Made by a program: the position numbers and the translations under genes. A stretch of DNA of 64,000 bases, from positions 59,149,739 to 59,213,738 of the forward strand of contig CM068584.1 of NCBI GenBank assembly GCA_035048485.1, in the 5' to 3' direction. This DNA comes from Pteria penguin (taxonomy: Eukaryota > Mollusca > Bivalvia > Pterioida > Pteriidae). A model generated the notes under the pieces. That model saw only the letters and a program-made list of their open reading frames with translations, had not been told where the DNA came from and made no database searches. Below are positions 10,721-20,518 of the stretch, piece by piece (the stretch's first letter is position 1; each line of letters starts with the position of its first letter).

Positions 10721-12260
10721 TTGCCCAGCAGTTCGCGAGCGCGAGTTCGAACCGGAACATCGAACCCGGTCATGCTTAGTATCGCGACACTCACACAACT
10801 ATACAACAAAATCAGTGACATAGGACTTGACACTGGGCCCCTCAACGAGCCAATTGACGTCGACGAACTGACTTACGCCCTCCTTATCAAGAGGGATTCA
10901 GCTGCCGGGGCTGACGACATCACTTACCACATGCTTAAACACACTCAACCATCATTCCAATGCATACTAATACACTTCTTCAATCAAATATACAGCACTT
11001 GTCACTTCCCCCAGGGGTGAAGGGAGGCCACTGTTATTCCAATCCCGAAACTTGGCAAGGACCCCCACCTAGCAGAGTCCTTTAGGCCCATCTCCCTTAC
11101 CTCCCACTTATGCAAAACGCTAGAAACAATATTAACACATGGTTTTTAGAGAAAAAAGGAATAATCCATAGAAAACCAGAGTGGGTTTCGTAATGGGAGA
11201 TCTACCATCGACCACCTAGCAACAGCTGAGACGGAGGTTCGATGTGCTATGGCGGCCAAGAAATACACTGGGGCCGTCTTCCTTGACATCTCCCAAAGCC
11301 TACTAGTCAAGGCCAAGGATTACAGGAAAGATGTTTAAATTTATAAATGGGTTCTTTAATGGAAAATGCAAGTGAGATTGATTGATTGATTTTTGTTTTA
11401 CGTCACACCACGAATATTTCACGTATATGGTGACGGCATCTGCCTGATGCGGGGCATACAAATGTTGACCTTTGCAACAGACCCACCCGAAGCAGTGAGG
11501 GATCTTTTACGTGCCATGCATACCACGACACGGGGCCTCGGTTTTTACTTTTTATCCGAAAGACATGACACCGGCATGACCAGAGCGGGACTCGAACCCC
11601 GGCATCCCGATCAGGAGTCCGACGCGATACCACTAGGCCACGCCGGCTTAAAATGCAAGTGAGAATTGGAGACCCTCTAAATACCCCCTAGAGAATTGCA
11701 CTCCCCAGGGCTCGGTCATTAGCCCAACATTGTTTAACATCATGGCGAATGACCAGACGGGGGCAGACGATCAGACAGACACGCCAGACCTCTCACAATT
11801 TGCAGACAAGAAAATCGCCTTCTCAAATAAGAACATAAAGAAAATAAATCAACAATTACAAAAATCAATAAATGGGCAACCAGAGGGGTTTTAAATTATC
11901 TAAAGAAAAAACTATAGCAGTTCTTTTATGGAAAACAAAACATAATTTTTCTCAAGTTAAAGAAAAATTCAAACTAAAAATAAATAATACTCCAATCAAG
12001 GTTGAAAAGTCTGCAAAATGTTTCGGAGTAATTTTTGATAAACATCTTACCTTTAGAGAACACATAAAGCATGTTAAAAACGGGTGTAATAAAGCATTAA
12101 CTTTAATGAGAGCTGTTTCTGGAACAGATTTTGGGGCGGATAAGCAAACCCTCTTACCTTTATATCAATCTCTTATTCAATCTAGGCTAGATTATGGTTG
12201 CCAAGCATATCAGTCAGCAGCCAGAGCCACACTCGAAACACAGCGCTCAGAATAGCTTTT
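10721..12260 (+). pseudogene. ORF2 reverse transcriptase domain of LINE copy B, interrupted by a SINE
   Basis: RT blocks are visible across frames. 10790-11020 has the N-terminal palm (SAAGADDITYHMLKH). 11040-11110 has IPIPKLGKDP and FRPISLTS (block 2). 11160-11300 has an SGF/STIDHLA block and LDIS (catalytic Asp block A). The RT is then split by a SINE at 11378-11649. Beyond it, GSVISPTLFNIM-like block B is recognisable near 11705-11745 and a QFAD block (first catalytic Asp of the FADD motif) near 11795-11810. Thumb sequences continue at 11872-12255 (FKLSKEKT, CFGVIFDKHLTF, LDYGCQAY). Many frameshifts and stops. Confidence 0.7.
11378..11649 (-). mobile_element. tRNA-derived SINE inserted in the RT of copy B
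   Basis: On the minus strand the 5' end is tRNA-like: a GTGGCCTAGTGG A-box region and a GGGTTCGAGTCCC B box (about 11590-11645). A conserved body follows, then a 3' core with GAAATATTC and GACGTAAAAC, then a (CAAT)n tail. It is flanked by a 15-bp direct repeat AAAATGCAAGTGAGA at 11363-11377 and 11650-11664, a clear target-site duplication. It was probably mobilised by a LINE in trans. Confidence 0.9.
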
Positions 12261-12639
12261 GGCGCCCTACAAAATACCAGAGTGGAGGCTCTCTTAGCCT
12301 AAGCTGGAGAACTCCCTCTACATCCCAGACGTGAGGAACTAGCCCTCGAATACTGTACTAGAACACTCCAGACCCCTGACAATCCGGCCAATGAGGTGAC
12401 ATCTAGGACCTTGCTCCAAATACAATTGGCCACCTATAGCTGGGACCTAAATGGGTACGGGCCATTCGGCTTCAAAATAGATAGGAATTTTAATAAGTCC
12501 CTACTAGGTAGCTTGGACATAGCCACGACCAGACCGTCACCCCATCCTCCGTGGCTTTTACATCGGCACTAAGTCTCAACAGATATAGCGAAGGAAATAA
12601 CTAAGCAAGACCTTCCAGCTAAGATTAAGGCAGTCGCGG

Positions 12640-13058
12640 AGGATTCAATAGGTAGGAAATATCGTGGCTATCATAAAATATTCACGGACGGGTCCAAAGA
12701 CCCCACGACTGGGCGCACTGGTTCCGCTTACTATGACGTCGCTACATTACAAGAAAACTTCTATAGGTGTAGTGACTGTCTGTCCATATATATTACTGAA
12801 CTAATAGCAATAAGAGAAGCTATGGACCCTATTAAGATCCATAACTATGACAGGGCAGTCAAATTAAGTGACTCCCTCAGTGCGCTCACATCAATGGGCT
12901 GACCTAGTGGACGATATCTGGCTAGAAAACCATAAACTGACATCTACAGGTATCGACATTAAGTTCGAATGGACACCGGCCCATGTGGGTATCTATGGTA
13001 ACGAGACAGTAGATAGACTGGCTAAGTTATCACTAGAACAACCAGACAACCAGGACTG
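12640..13058 (+). pseudogene. ORF2 RNase H domain of LINE copy B
   Basis: Ribonuclease H that would degrade RNA in the RNA-DNA hybrid during integration. FTDGSKDP (first Asp) is near 12680, ITELIAIREA (Glu) near 12794 and KLSDSLSAL (Asp) near 12862. A frameshift follows, then WTPAHVGIYGNETVDRLAK near 12970-13025 with the last Asp. An RNase H in ORF2 is typical of the I superfamily (I, Nimb and relatives), which is the main reason for the clade call. Stops and one frameshift make it inactive. Confidence 0.75.
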
Positions 13059-14081
13059 AGTGCTAATGAGGTCTACCCAATCATTAGGAATACGATTGCG
13101 GAGTCGTGGAAGTTCGAATATGAAAATAGCAAAAACAGAAACTTACCACAAAAACAAAAGACTTGACAAAATCATTACTATACTCAGACTGGGGAGAAAC
13201 TAAACTGAAAGGGGATGTGGGGAAGTTCATGTAAAGATGATGAACATTATAAAACCAGAGGACATACAAAATCAGTGAAAATGAAAAACAAATGGAAAAT
13301 AACAAAATATGTCTACTTGAAGAGCATATGTGAACCCCTGTGGTGGAGCGAGATCAGGTGCCCGGGGAGAGTGAGCATCTCCTGCTTGCTAGCAAAACCC
13401 GTCACATATACTCAGTAGAAAGAGTCAAATCGTGTAAATTCCATATGTATTTATATATGGAGAAGTCGAAGTAGGTAACCTTCTAGTATAGAAGGTGTCA
13501 AATCTGTGTAAAATGATCGGAACCTTCGACGATGGACCTGACTGCCCCCTCTGCAAAACCCCTGAAAACTATTGACCACTACATACTACGCTGCCCTTTA
13601 CATCAAGAGGCACGGACAGACGTGATTTGGAAACTGACATAGGTACTGTGACGTTCGACCTCCGGACTCTACTCGCACCTGACAAACATCATTCCATCAC
13701 TACCCATGCGATTCTAGCCGAGTATGTCGTTGCCACGGGTTATATTGATAAGATAGAACTGCGTGGTCGTAGACCCTCAATCGCATGAGTTAGGAGCCAG
13801 TAGACTAGAAATACAGTCCTAGTCATCGCCGGTTCGAACAATCAGAACCTTTACCCAACACACACAAAAGCTACCCCTCCTTCCGCATCAATCCAATATA
13901 TACTTTCCTTTAGACCCAAGTGAACCCTGTATCCAGCAATTGCTGGATTACTGATGGAGTACTACATAAGTCAGCATTGTAAGAATGTAGGGTTGATCAC
14001 AACAAATTAAATTAATGATACATAGGGAGGAGGGGGTGGCGCATACACACCATACTCACAAACCTGTCTTTTCTCTTAACA
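13059..14081 (+). other. ORF2 C-terminal remnant and start of the 3' UTR, copy B
   Basis: Frames are scrambled. CPLCKTPE near 13540 followed by a CPLH segment near 13595 matches the CX2C...H...C motif often found after RNase H in I/Jockey-type ORF2. From about 13650 on I see no coding sequence. Confidence 0.55.
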
Positions 14082-14411
14082 GGGCCTTTTAACTAGCGCA
14101 ACGCGAAAAGGGGCCCACCCCTCGTACCTAAAACATCCGCAGCACTCACAACACAATCCTAAACCCGTGCACAACTATCAATAATTGGAGCCTTCTAACT
14201 AGCGTAACGCGAAAAGGGGCTCCCCCTCTCCATAACATAACAATTATACAATAATGCATGTACTTACCCAAATTAACCGAGCCTTCTAACTAGCGAAACG
14301 CGAAAAGGGGCTCATATCTCCAACACTAAATCTTCTTATCCTACCTCTCTCTGTCCTTTACAAAACTCTAATAACAGAGCCTTCTAACTAGCGCAACGCG
14401 AAAAGGGGCTC
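14082..14411 (+). repeat. four 35-nt hairpin repeats in the 3' UTR of copy B
   Basis: Units at 14082-14116, 14188-14222, 14279-14313 and 14377-14411. Each has the form G(G/A)GCC, TT(T/C)T, AACTAGCG, NAA, CGCGAAAAGGG, GC(C/T)C. The outer arms pair (GGGCC/GGCCC in unit 1, GAGCC/GGCTC in the others), with an inner GCG/CGC helix closing a three-base loop CAA, TAA or AAA. Spacers of 56-71 nt are not conserved. A fifth, 5'-clipped unit is at 7308 in copy A. Confidence 0.85.
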
Positions 14412-14427
14412 AATCCCATCCCTAACC

Positions 14428-14598
14428 CAGGGGCAGCCGTGGTGTAGTGGTTAAGCGCTTGGCTTGCGGCGCCGACGATCCGGGTTCGATTCCCGGGTTG
14501 CGCCACTATGTTTAAGAGGTTGGTAACCTCCTGCTTCCATGTCGCGATATAACTGAAATATTGTTGAAAGCGACGTAAAACACCAATCAACCAACCAA
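14428..14598 (+). mobile_element. tRNA-derived SINE inserted in the 3' UTR of copy B
   Basis: The tRNA-like head has a TGGTGTAGTGGTTAAGCGC A-box region and a GGGTTCGATTCCC B box near 14480. The body follows, then a 3' core (ACTGAAATATTG, GCGACGTAAAACACC) and a CAAC-rich tail. A 13-bp target-site duplication CCCATCCCTAACC lies at 14415-14427 and 14599-14611. It is nearly identical to the SINE at 62560-62722. Confidence 0.9.
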
Positions 14599-14611
14599 CC
14601 CATCCCTAACC

Positions 14612-16260
14612 GCCAAAATCACAAATGCACAAAACCAACATCCCTTGCACAATTTCTCCTTACACTTTTGGTACGAAAAGAAGATTGAAAATGTTTCGGT
14701 GCTCTATCCAATGAAATTCGTCAAGAAAAAAGTGACTCGGGAAATCCCGAACAAATATGAACTAAGTAATTCCCAAAAGGTAGCTCTAACACGTCCGCGT
14801 GGCTACAATCATTTTCAATCCGTTTTGGCAGTCTAAAATGCACAAAATTGATAAATATAGAATTTAAGTTCTTTAAATAGAAATAATATAAAAGCGCTCA
14901 GAGATTTCACTCAGCACATTAATAAATGATTTTATCCACATTTTAGTAATACTAAAAAGTGTAAATAGTTTTATCTTATACCAATAAAAAAAAAAAACAA
15001 ATAAAAACATCTGTGTAAATAAGATTGCCATATTTTGAATTACCATGTAGAATTCCTAAATAGGATAGATAATATATAAATATTTTCATTAATAAGGGGG
15101 GTAAAATGATATCAATTACAAAACATGAAAAAGACAAAAAACAGCTATACAAATTCTTATCAAATTATGACGGTGTATTGGGAAATCATCGTAACACAGC
15201 GTCATAATAAATCTAAATAGGCGGAAATCGGAAAGTTTTAACTGGACGAATAAACCGCTTCGAATTAAACAAATATAATGGCCTGACATGTATGGCATTG
15301 TAAATGTATACTTATGATTTATTATATATAACTACCATGTCATTGATATCAGTATACTCTCTCAGTTCCCATTGCAGGTGATGTCTCCCTGAAGAAGGGA
15401 AAAACCAGAACACAAGGGGTATAGACCAGTAAAATCGGGATATACACCTCCACACTACCCAACACTAGGAAACAAACCCTACACAAACCCCCATGCTAAG
15501 GCTTAAGATTACCAAGGGCCTATGCCCTTTAGGGCAGATCACTCATTGATCTCTAGGTAAATTTCTTCACCCTGCTAAAAACCAAACACATACACTAGTA
15601 GGACTTTTCAGTAAAGTTAATTTATTTTTGATTTAATCCTATGATAGAAATCAAGACCGACAGGGATAATTCTCTTGATTTTTGACATCTGAACTCCCTT
15701 AACTAGTAAGGGAGGGAGGCGTGCAAGTTGGGAACTATCACGTTAAACACATTAGACCTAAGAGTAATACTTTTCTTATAGGGGTAATTTTTGACTTATA
15801 GGGGTAAAGTTAAAATATCTAAATAAATTCCCATTTCCTTTCCTATCACTTTGGCATTTTAAATACACCATTCGGCCACCCATCAAAAATCATTTTCAAA
15901 AATCTTCAGGCTCCTTCTCTTCCTCCTTTGCGTGGCGCCTTTAATGAAACTTGGTGGAGGTGGTAGTAACCAGACATATAATTCCCTATCGGAAGTCTAT
16001 CCCTGGCACGCATAGCCGAGACTCCTACCACCCTCACAGGTAACCAGTCAGTACTGCCTTCTAGGCACCCGGTGACCTGATAAGCCGAGAAATAATCGGC
16101 ACTTTACATAACCTGGTATAAAGTCCTCTTAAGGGCTGCAAATCCAGGAAACCCCAGAAACGGCATGACCATCTCTCCTACCCACTTTGGGCGGAGGGAC
16201 GTGTAGTAAGGTCCTACTTCAGGACAGTCTGCACGTTAAATCCTGACCTATCGTCGTTCA
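14612..16260 (+). other. distal 3' UTR of LINE copy B
   Basis: About 1.6 kb with no coding sequence. 14612-14870 matches the end of copy A. About 15040-16260 matches 17390-18140 of copy C in patches (GGCGGAAAT, CATGTCATTGATA, TTGCAGGTGA, ACAGTCTGCACGTTA). The shared end CTGCACGTTA(A/T)AT just before 16260 and 18140 defines the element 3' end. Confidence 0.7.
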
Positions 16261-16621
16261 TCGATTCCAGTCTGGTCTCTCGAGCGAAGCGGACATGAGC
16301 TCAGTTCGGCGCCATATTGGATCAAGCGATTAAAAATAAGCAAAGCTTATTCATCGCACTACTTAAGGTCAGGCGACTACAGAATAGTTGTAGATCTCGT
16401 GAGGTATCCTAGGAACTCTCTATTTTGTATTCCGGTCCCCCCACTCCTTTTACACAACATTCCTCAAAATAACCATAACCCCCTCCCTGAACTAAGTTCT
16501 TTGTATCATAGTGATCGTAATGTTATTGTATTGCCTTAATTGTGATGCACCATATGTATTTATAATTGTATTAATATTATAACTTAAAGAAAACATACAC
16601 GGAATCGCGTAGTCGAAGTGT

Positions 16622-16670
16622 ATTGTCGTCTCGGTGAAGTAGAACTAGTTCTATCACCCGAGGCGATAAT
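16622..16670 (+). other. conserved 5' UTR stem-loop, copy C
   Basis: ATTGTCGTCTCGG pairs with CCGAGGCGATAAT, almost the same as in copy B, with the inner TAGAACTAGTTCTA palindrome. Confidence 0.75.
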
Positions 16671-16781
16671 TAACACATTCCAGAAACAACGAAAGATCAA
16701 CAAGAGGACAACTCAGGTAAACGTGTTAGGCCTCTCCTTAATATCTTATTTACTTGACCCGAATGAAATAACACATACAAG

Positions 16782-17392
16782 CGCTTTAAAGTTAACATCG
16801 TGCCCCAGAGAGGCACGAGCAGTGTGGACTGTGATCGTTATTCCCAGGGGTGAACAAGGTCGGCAAGATCCACAATCACAAAATGGCTTTCAAGCCAATA
16901 GAACGTTCAGAGGGCAAAAATACCCTCCTATCCAAGCCACAGATAGTGGCTTCGCCAATCGAAGCGTGCTACCAGAGCACAACCGTTGCAGTGCTCAAAG
17001 GAGTCGACATGAGGCGTCGCTCCTTTGCCAAAGTCCAGGACTTGGTGAAACACATTTTTTCAGGAGAGGGGGCACCCACCCTCCTCTCGCTATCATACAT
17101 GCTCAACAAGCACAAGAAAGCGACCAAAGCGACTCAAAAGTTCCCGTTCACAGGTAATAAAACAAACAGGGTGGAGAAATACGTTCCACCACCTACTAGG
17201 TGCCAAAACTGCCATGGATTTCACATGTCCAAGACCTGTAAATCCAAAACAAAATGCTCGAGGTGCGGGAGTGACCACAAAAAAAAAAAAAAAAAACCAC
17301 GCAATGTGGAGCGACACAGGCTAAGTGTCCAAACTGCGTTGGGGCACACACGACCTACCACAGTGGATGTCCGATACATCATCATAGTTTTA
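16782..17392 (+). pseudogene. ORF1 of LINE copy C, truncated and frameshifted
   Basis: Begins near CGCTTTAAAGTTAACATCG without the ATG of copy B and is broken at least once before 16850. The frame from 16850 has KAFKP-like sequence, SEGKNTLLSKP, VLKGVDMRRRSFAK, APTLLSLSYMLNKHKKATKA, a CQNCHGFHMSKTC knuckle near 17200 and CSRCG near 17260. An A-run at 17279-17296 disrupts the following knuckle. Sequence past 17392 is 3' UTR. Confidence 0.7.
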
Positions 17393-18142
17393 ATCACATT
17401 ACCAATACTAAACAGGATATTTTAGATATAAATAGATATGTGTATTACTAAGGGGGAGGGGGGGGGGGGGGTAATGGTATCAATCACTAAACATTTGGAA
17501 CAAACAAAAGTATACACAATTATCACCAAATAAGGACAGTCCGTAGGGAATCATCGCAACCCTCTGGCATAATATATCTAATTAGGCGGAAATTGGAAAG
17601 TTTTTACTTGAACAAACCGCTATTGATAAACAAAGGAAGAAATAATGGCCTTATATTTATCCTACTGTACATGAATATTTATTATATTTTGTCATGTCAT
17701 TGATAATAGTATACTCTCCAGCTTTCTATTGCAGGTGAAGTAACCTGGAAGACAGTTGATTACAAAAGCGCAAGTGGTATAGACAACTAAATTCGGGATA
17801 TACCCCTCACAACCCCCTATTATAAGGCTAAGTTTTCAAAGAGCCTATTGTTTTTAGGCGAGATTACTTACTGATCTCTAGGTAAATGTCTTAACCCCGT
17901 AAAACCAAACACGAACACTCATACGATTTTTCTCAGTAAATGTTAATATTTTTGATATATTTCTGTGATTGAAACTTCATATAAGACTTAAGGGTAATTA
18001 TATATTTTTTACTTCCGATCTCTCTATACTAATTCAGCCATCCATAAATTCAATCTTCAAAACTCTCAAGACTACTTCTCTTCTTTGCGGTACTACCTCA
18101 AGACAGCCTGCACGTTATATCTTGACCTTCAGCGCTTACTCA

Positions 18143-20518
18143 CTTGTAGTTCTACCGTCAGTATGGAAGTTAGAAATAGTGTTGAACAGTAGTTTAATAA
18201 ATTGTTCACTTGTAATTTAATGAATATTTTTTGTTCACATAAAAAGTGTCATTCTAGTAAAAGTTGGTATAAAGAAAGACATAGTCACCTAAGGAGGTGT
18301 TAATCTATATTATTCAAGGTGACATGTCCCGCTTTGCACTGATTACATTTGATAGTAGCCACAGGTAAAGTTGGGAAAACAAATTTTGGGTCAATGCAAA
18401 TACCGAAGATGTCGCCACTTTAGTGGGTCAGCTTCTTTCTGATGTATGTCAATTATTCTTCAGAACGCTGACAATTTTGTCAAGAATGGGCACGAACATC
18501 GCCAATGAATTAGAGTCTTATAGCACGAAAGATGATGTCTGAGAGAACGGTTGATGTGTAGCAAGAAGTACCTCTTACTTCCTCCCAAATATCAACTTCT
18601 CAACATCTGACACTGAAGTCGGCAAAATACCAGTAACGCAATTTGCCCTCCACTGAGCCAGTAAATATAGTGGTAACCCTGGTTCGAATACTGGATTTGA
18701 AGTTATAGTCAGATTTCTATACAGCCGTAGATATATAAAAATAACAGAGCAAGAGCAAGTTTTAATTCTTTATATATGTAATTTCAGTAGTGTTTAACAG
18801 ATATATTTGGCAAAATTTGATAATTCACCCAAAAAGAATGGTAATAACAATAAGTATAGACACAAGAAAACTATTGGTGCAAAGCACCAAATTTAAGGAC
18901 AGATGCCGGTTACTCATTTTTCAGATATCTTTCTATCAATTTTGAGGTGCTGTATTAAACTTGAGCATTATTGAGTTTCATTGTAACCTTTGGTATGGCT
19001 ACCAATAAACTTTTTGAGATTTTCCAACTTCCTGATTTGACAGAACATGGAATTTCTTCTTTGCCTCATATAGGCAGAAATACACAATTCACAATAAAAA
19101 AATTTCTAGCAGATATTTTCTGTTCAGAATTCAAATACAAGATCTTTGAAATACATATTTCTAAATATAGACAGGAACTTGGGACCTTTCCCTTATACCT
19201 TTTATGATAGTGGCACTGGGAAAGTGACACTTACCTTTATTCTGAAAACCATGAATAAGAGTTATCTCTCTTGATGATATAGTCTTGCCAGCACAATGCT
19301 CAGTACATACAGTATGCATTGCAGTCTTTGCAAGAACGAATAAAAGAGTATGCATGAAGAATATAAAATACCTATTAGGCAATTTCAAGAAAATGATTGG
19401 AAATAATTGCCTCACTTTCCTCTTCAGATTCCCTTTGAACAGGGGTTTCAATTGATTCATTTCCTTTCCTTGGAGAATTATAATGACTACTCAGGTTATG
19501 AATCCTGATTTATATGAGCATTGAAGTGTGCCTAACAATGGGATTGACTCAGGTGTTATTATGCCTTTTGCCGAGGGGAAAGAAAAGTACGGAGTCGAAA
19601 CGGAACTTCTGCCGGTTATCGTACACGGACGGGGTGGAACTCTTCAACGCGGAGATATGAAAAATTTGACTCCCGCCACTGTCCTTAAGGGCCGGAAATA
19701 AACTATGTGTAAATATAGTTTAAAGTACAAAGATCTAGAATTAAGGTTTGGGAAGGCAAGGGTTTATGGGACATAGTCCCATAGAAATGTGAAAAAGCCA
19801 TTTAAGTTCCATGTACATTTTTGATTACGGCTCAACAGATAATTATAATTTTATCGATTTTGAATTTCAATTCTTTTGACCATGAGTTGTACTGATGAGT
19901 CTGCAATAGACAAAATAACTTGGATAACTAAGTTGGATGCAAGTATTATGCGTTTTCATGTTGATTTGTTTATTTTTTGTATTGCATTTGCAAATATGTC
20001 AAAATTTAATCATTTTATTAAACAGGCTACACGACAGACTGGTAATTGCAAGTCAAGTTATCACTAAAAACCACAATGCTTCACAGATGGATTTAAAACA
20101 TGACAAATCTATAACAAGAGATTTCACAAGACACTATAGCTCACATATTACAGATTTTTCATAGTAAATGGCATAAAGATAAAAAGGTCACAAAATGAAG
20201 GTCATGACACAAGGTGTCCATGTGTATACTATCTTAAATCTCTTTATAGTTCAAAAGTTATAGCCAAGATAGAGTTTTGTCCACAGAAAACCACAATGCC
20301 AGGGTATGACAATAGCTTTCAAGCTAAAACCCATGGGACAGGAAAAATTCAATTTGTTCACATGTGAAATATGAAACTTGAACAAAATATCATTTATAAT
20401 ATAATGGTAGAGGTCAAAGTTGCTAGGAATCCATATTTTATGGACTCAATATGATTGTAATCTATCATTGAAGGAAAAGAACAAATATGCTTGTACTAAT
20501 AAATTTTTTATTTAACTA
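18143..20518. other. mostly empty interval
   Basis: I see no domain-bearing ORF. It contains a 50-bp segment at 18381-18430 that recurs at 50603-50652, a tRNA B-box-like GGTTCGAATACTGG at 18679 without a matching A box, and a small open frame at 19561-19701. Confidence 0.5.
19561..19701 (+). CDS. possible small terminal exon of unknown function
   Basis: A 46-codon frame from ATG 19561 to TAA 19699-19701, overlapping AATAAA. The translation (MPFAEGKEKYGVET, then VIVHGRGGTLQRG and LTPATVLKGRK) has balanced composition and looks more protein-like than its surroundings. A possible acceptor (GATTGACTCAG) lies at about 19544-19554. I do not recognise it. It may be the last exon of a decayed gene or chance. 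Confidence 0.25.
   Translation: MPFAEGKEKYGVETELLPVIVHGRGGTLQRGDMKNLTPATVLKGRK

Larger units (their letters stand above)
7621..16260 (+). mobile_element. non-LTR retrotransposon copy B (I/Nimb-like), most complete
   Basis: About 8.6 kb including two SINE insertions. The order is 5' UTR (7621-8124), ORF1 (8125-9411), ORF2 with endonuclease, reverse transcriptase, RNase H and a C-terminal Cys/His motif (9575 to about 13640), then an unusually long 3' UTR (about 13650-16260) with four hairpin repeats. Both borders coincide with neighbouring copies: the 5' border CGATTCCAG at 7622 recurs at 16262, where copy C starts. No poly(A) tail is present at the 3' border. The coding parts contain many frameshifts and stops. 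Confidence 0.8.
16261..18142 (+). mobile_element. non-LTR retrotransposon copy C, internally deleted
   Basis: Starts with CGATTCCAG directly at the end of copy B. It has the full 5' UTR (GAGCGAAGCGGACATGAGC, GGCGCCATATTGG, short C-tract, stem-loop) and a broken ORF1. It then jumps near 17392 to sequence matching the distal 3' UTR of copy B (from about 15045) and ends near 18142. ORF2 is entirely missing. UTR-plus-ORF1 elements of this type can only move with proteins supplied in trans. Confidence 0.75.

Noticed and set aside
14082..14411. CRISPR-like array: four 35-nt partly palindromic repeats with 56-71-nt spacers
   Set aside because: Eukaryotic context within a LINE 3' UTR, unequal spacers, no cas genes, and a fifth unit in LINE copy A. 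It is a UTR repeat.
14437..14510. functional tRNA gene
   Set aside because: A and B boxes belong to a SINE head with a SINE body, tail and target-site duplication. The same applies at 62575-62640 and 11590-11648.
4102..18142. simple recent segmental tandem triplication
   Set aside because: The copies are clearly diverged and have different internal deletions, although duplication of an older array cannot be fully excluded.
18679..18692. SINE or tRNA based on GGTTCGAATACTGG
   Set aside because: No A box at the right distance and no tail or target-site duplication.
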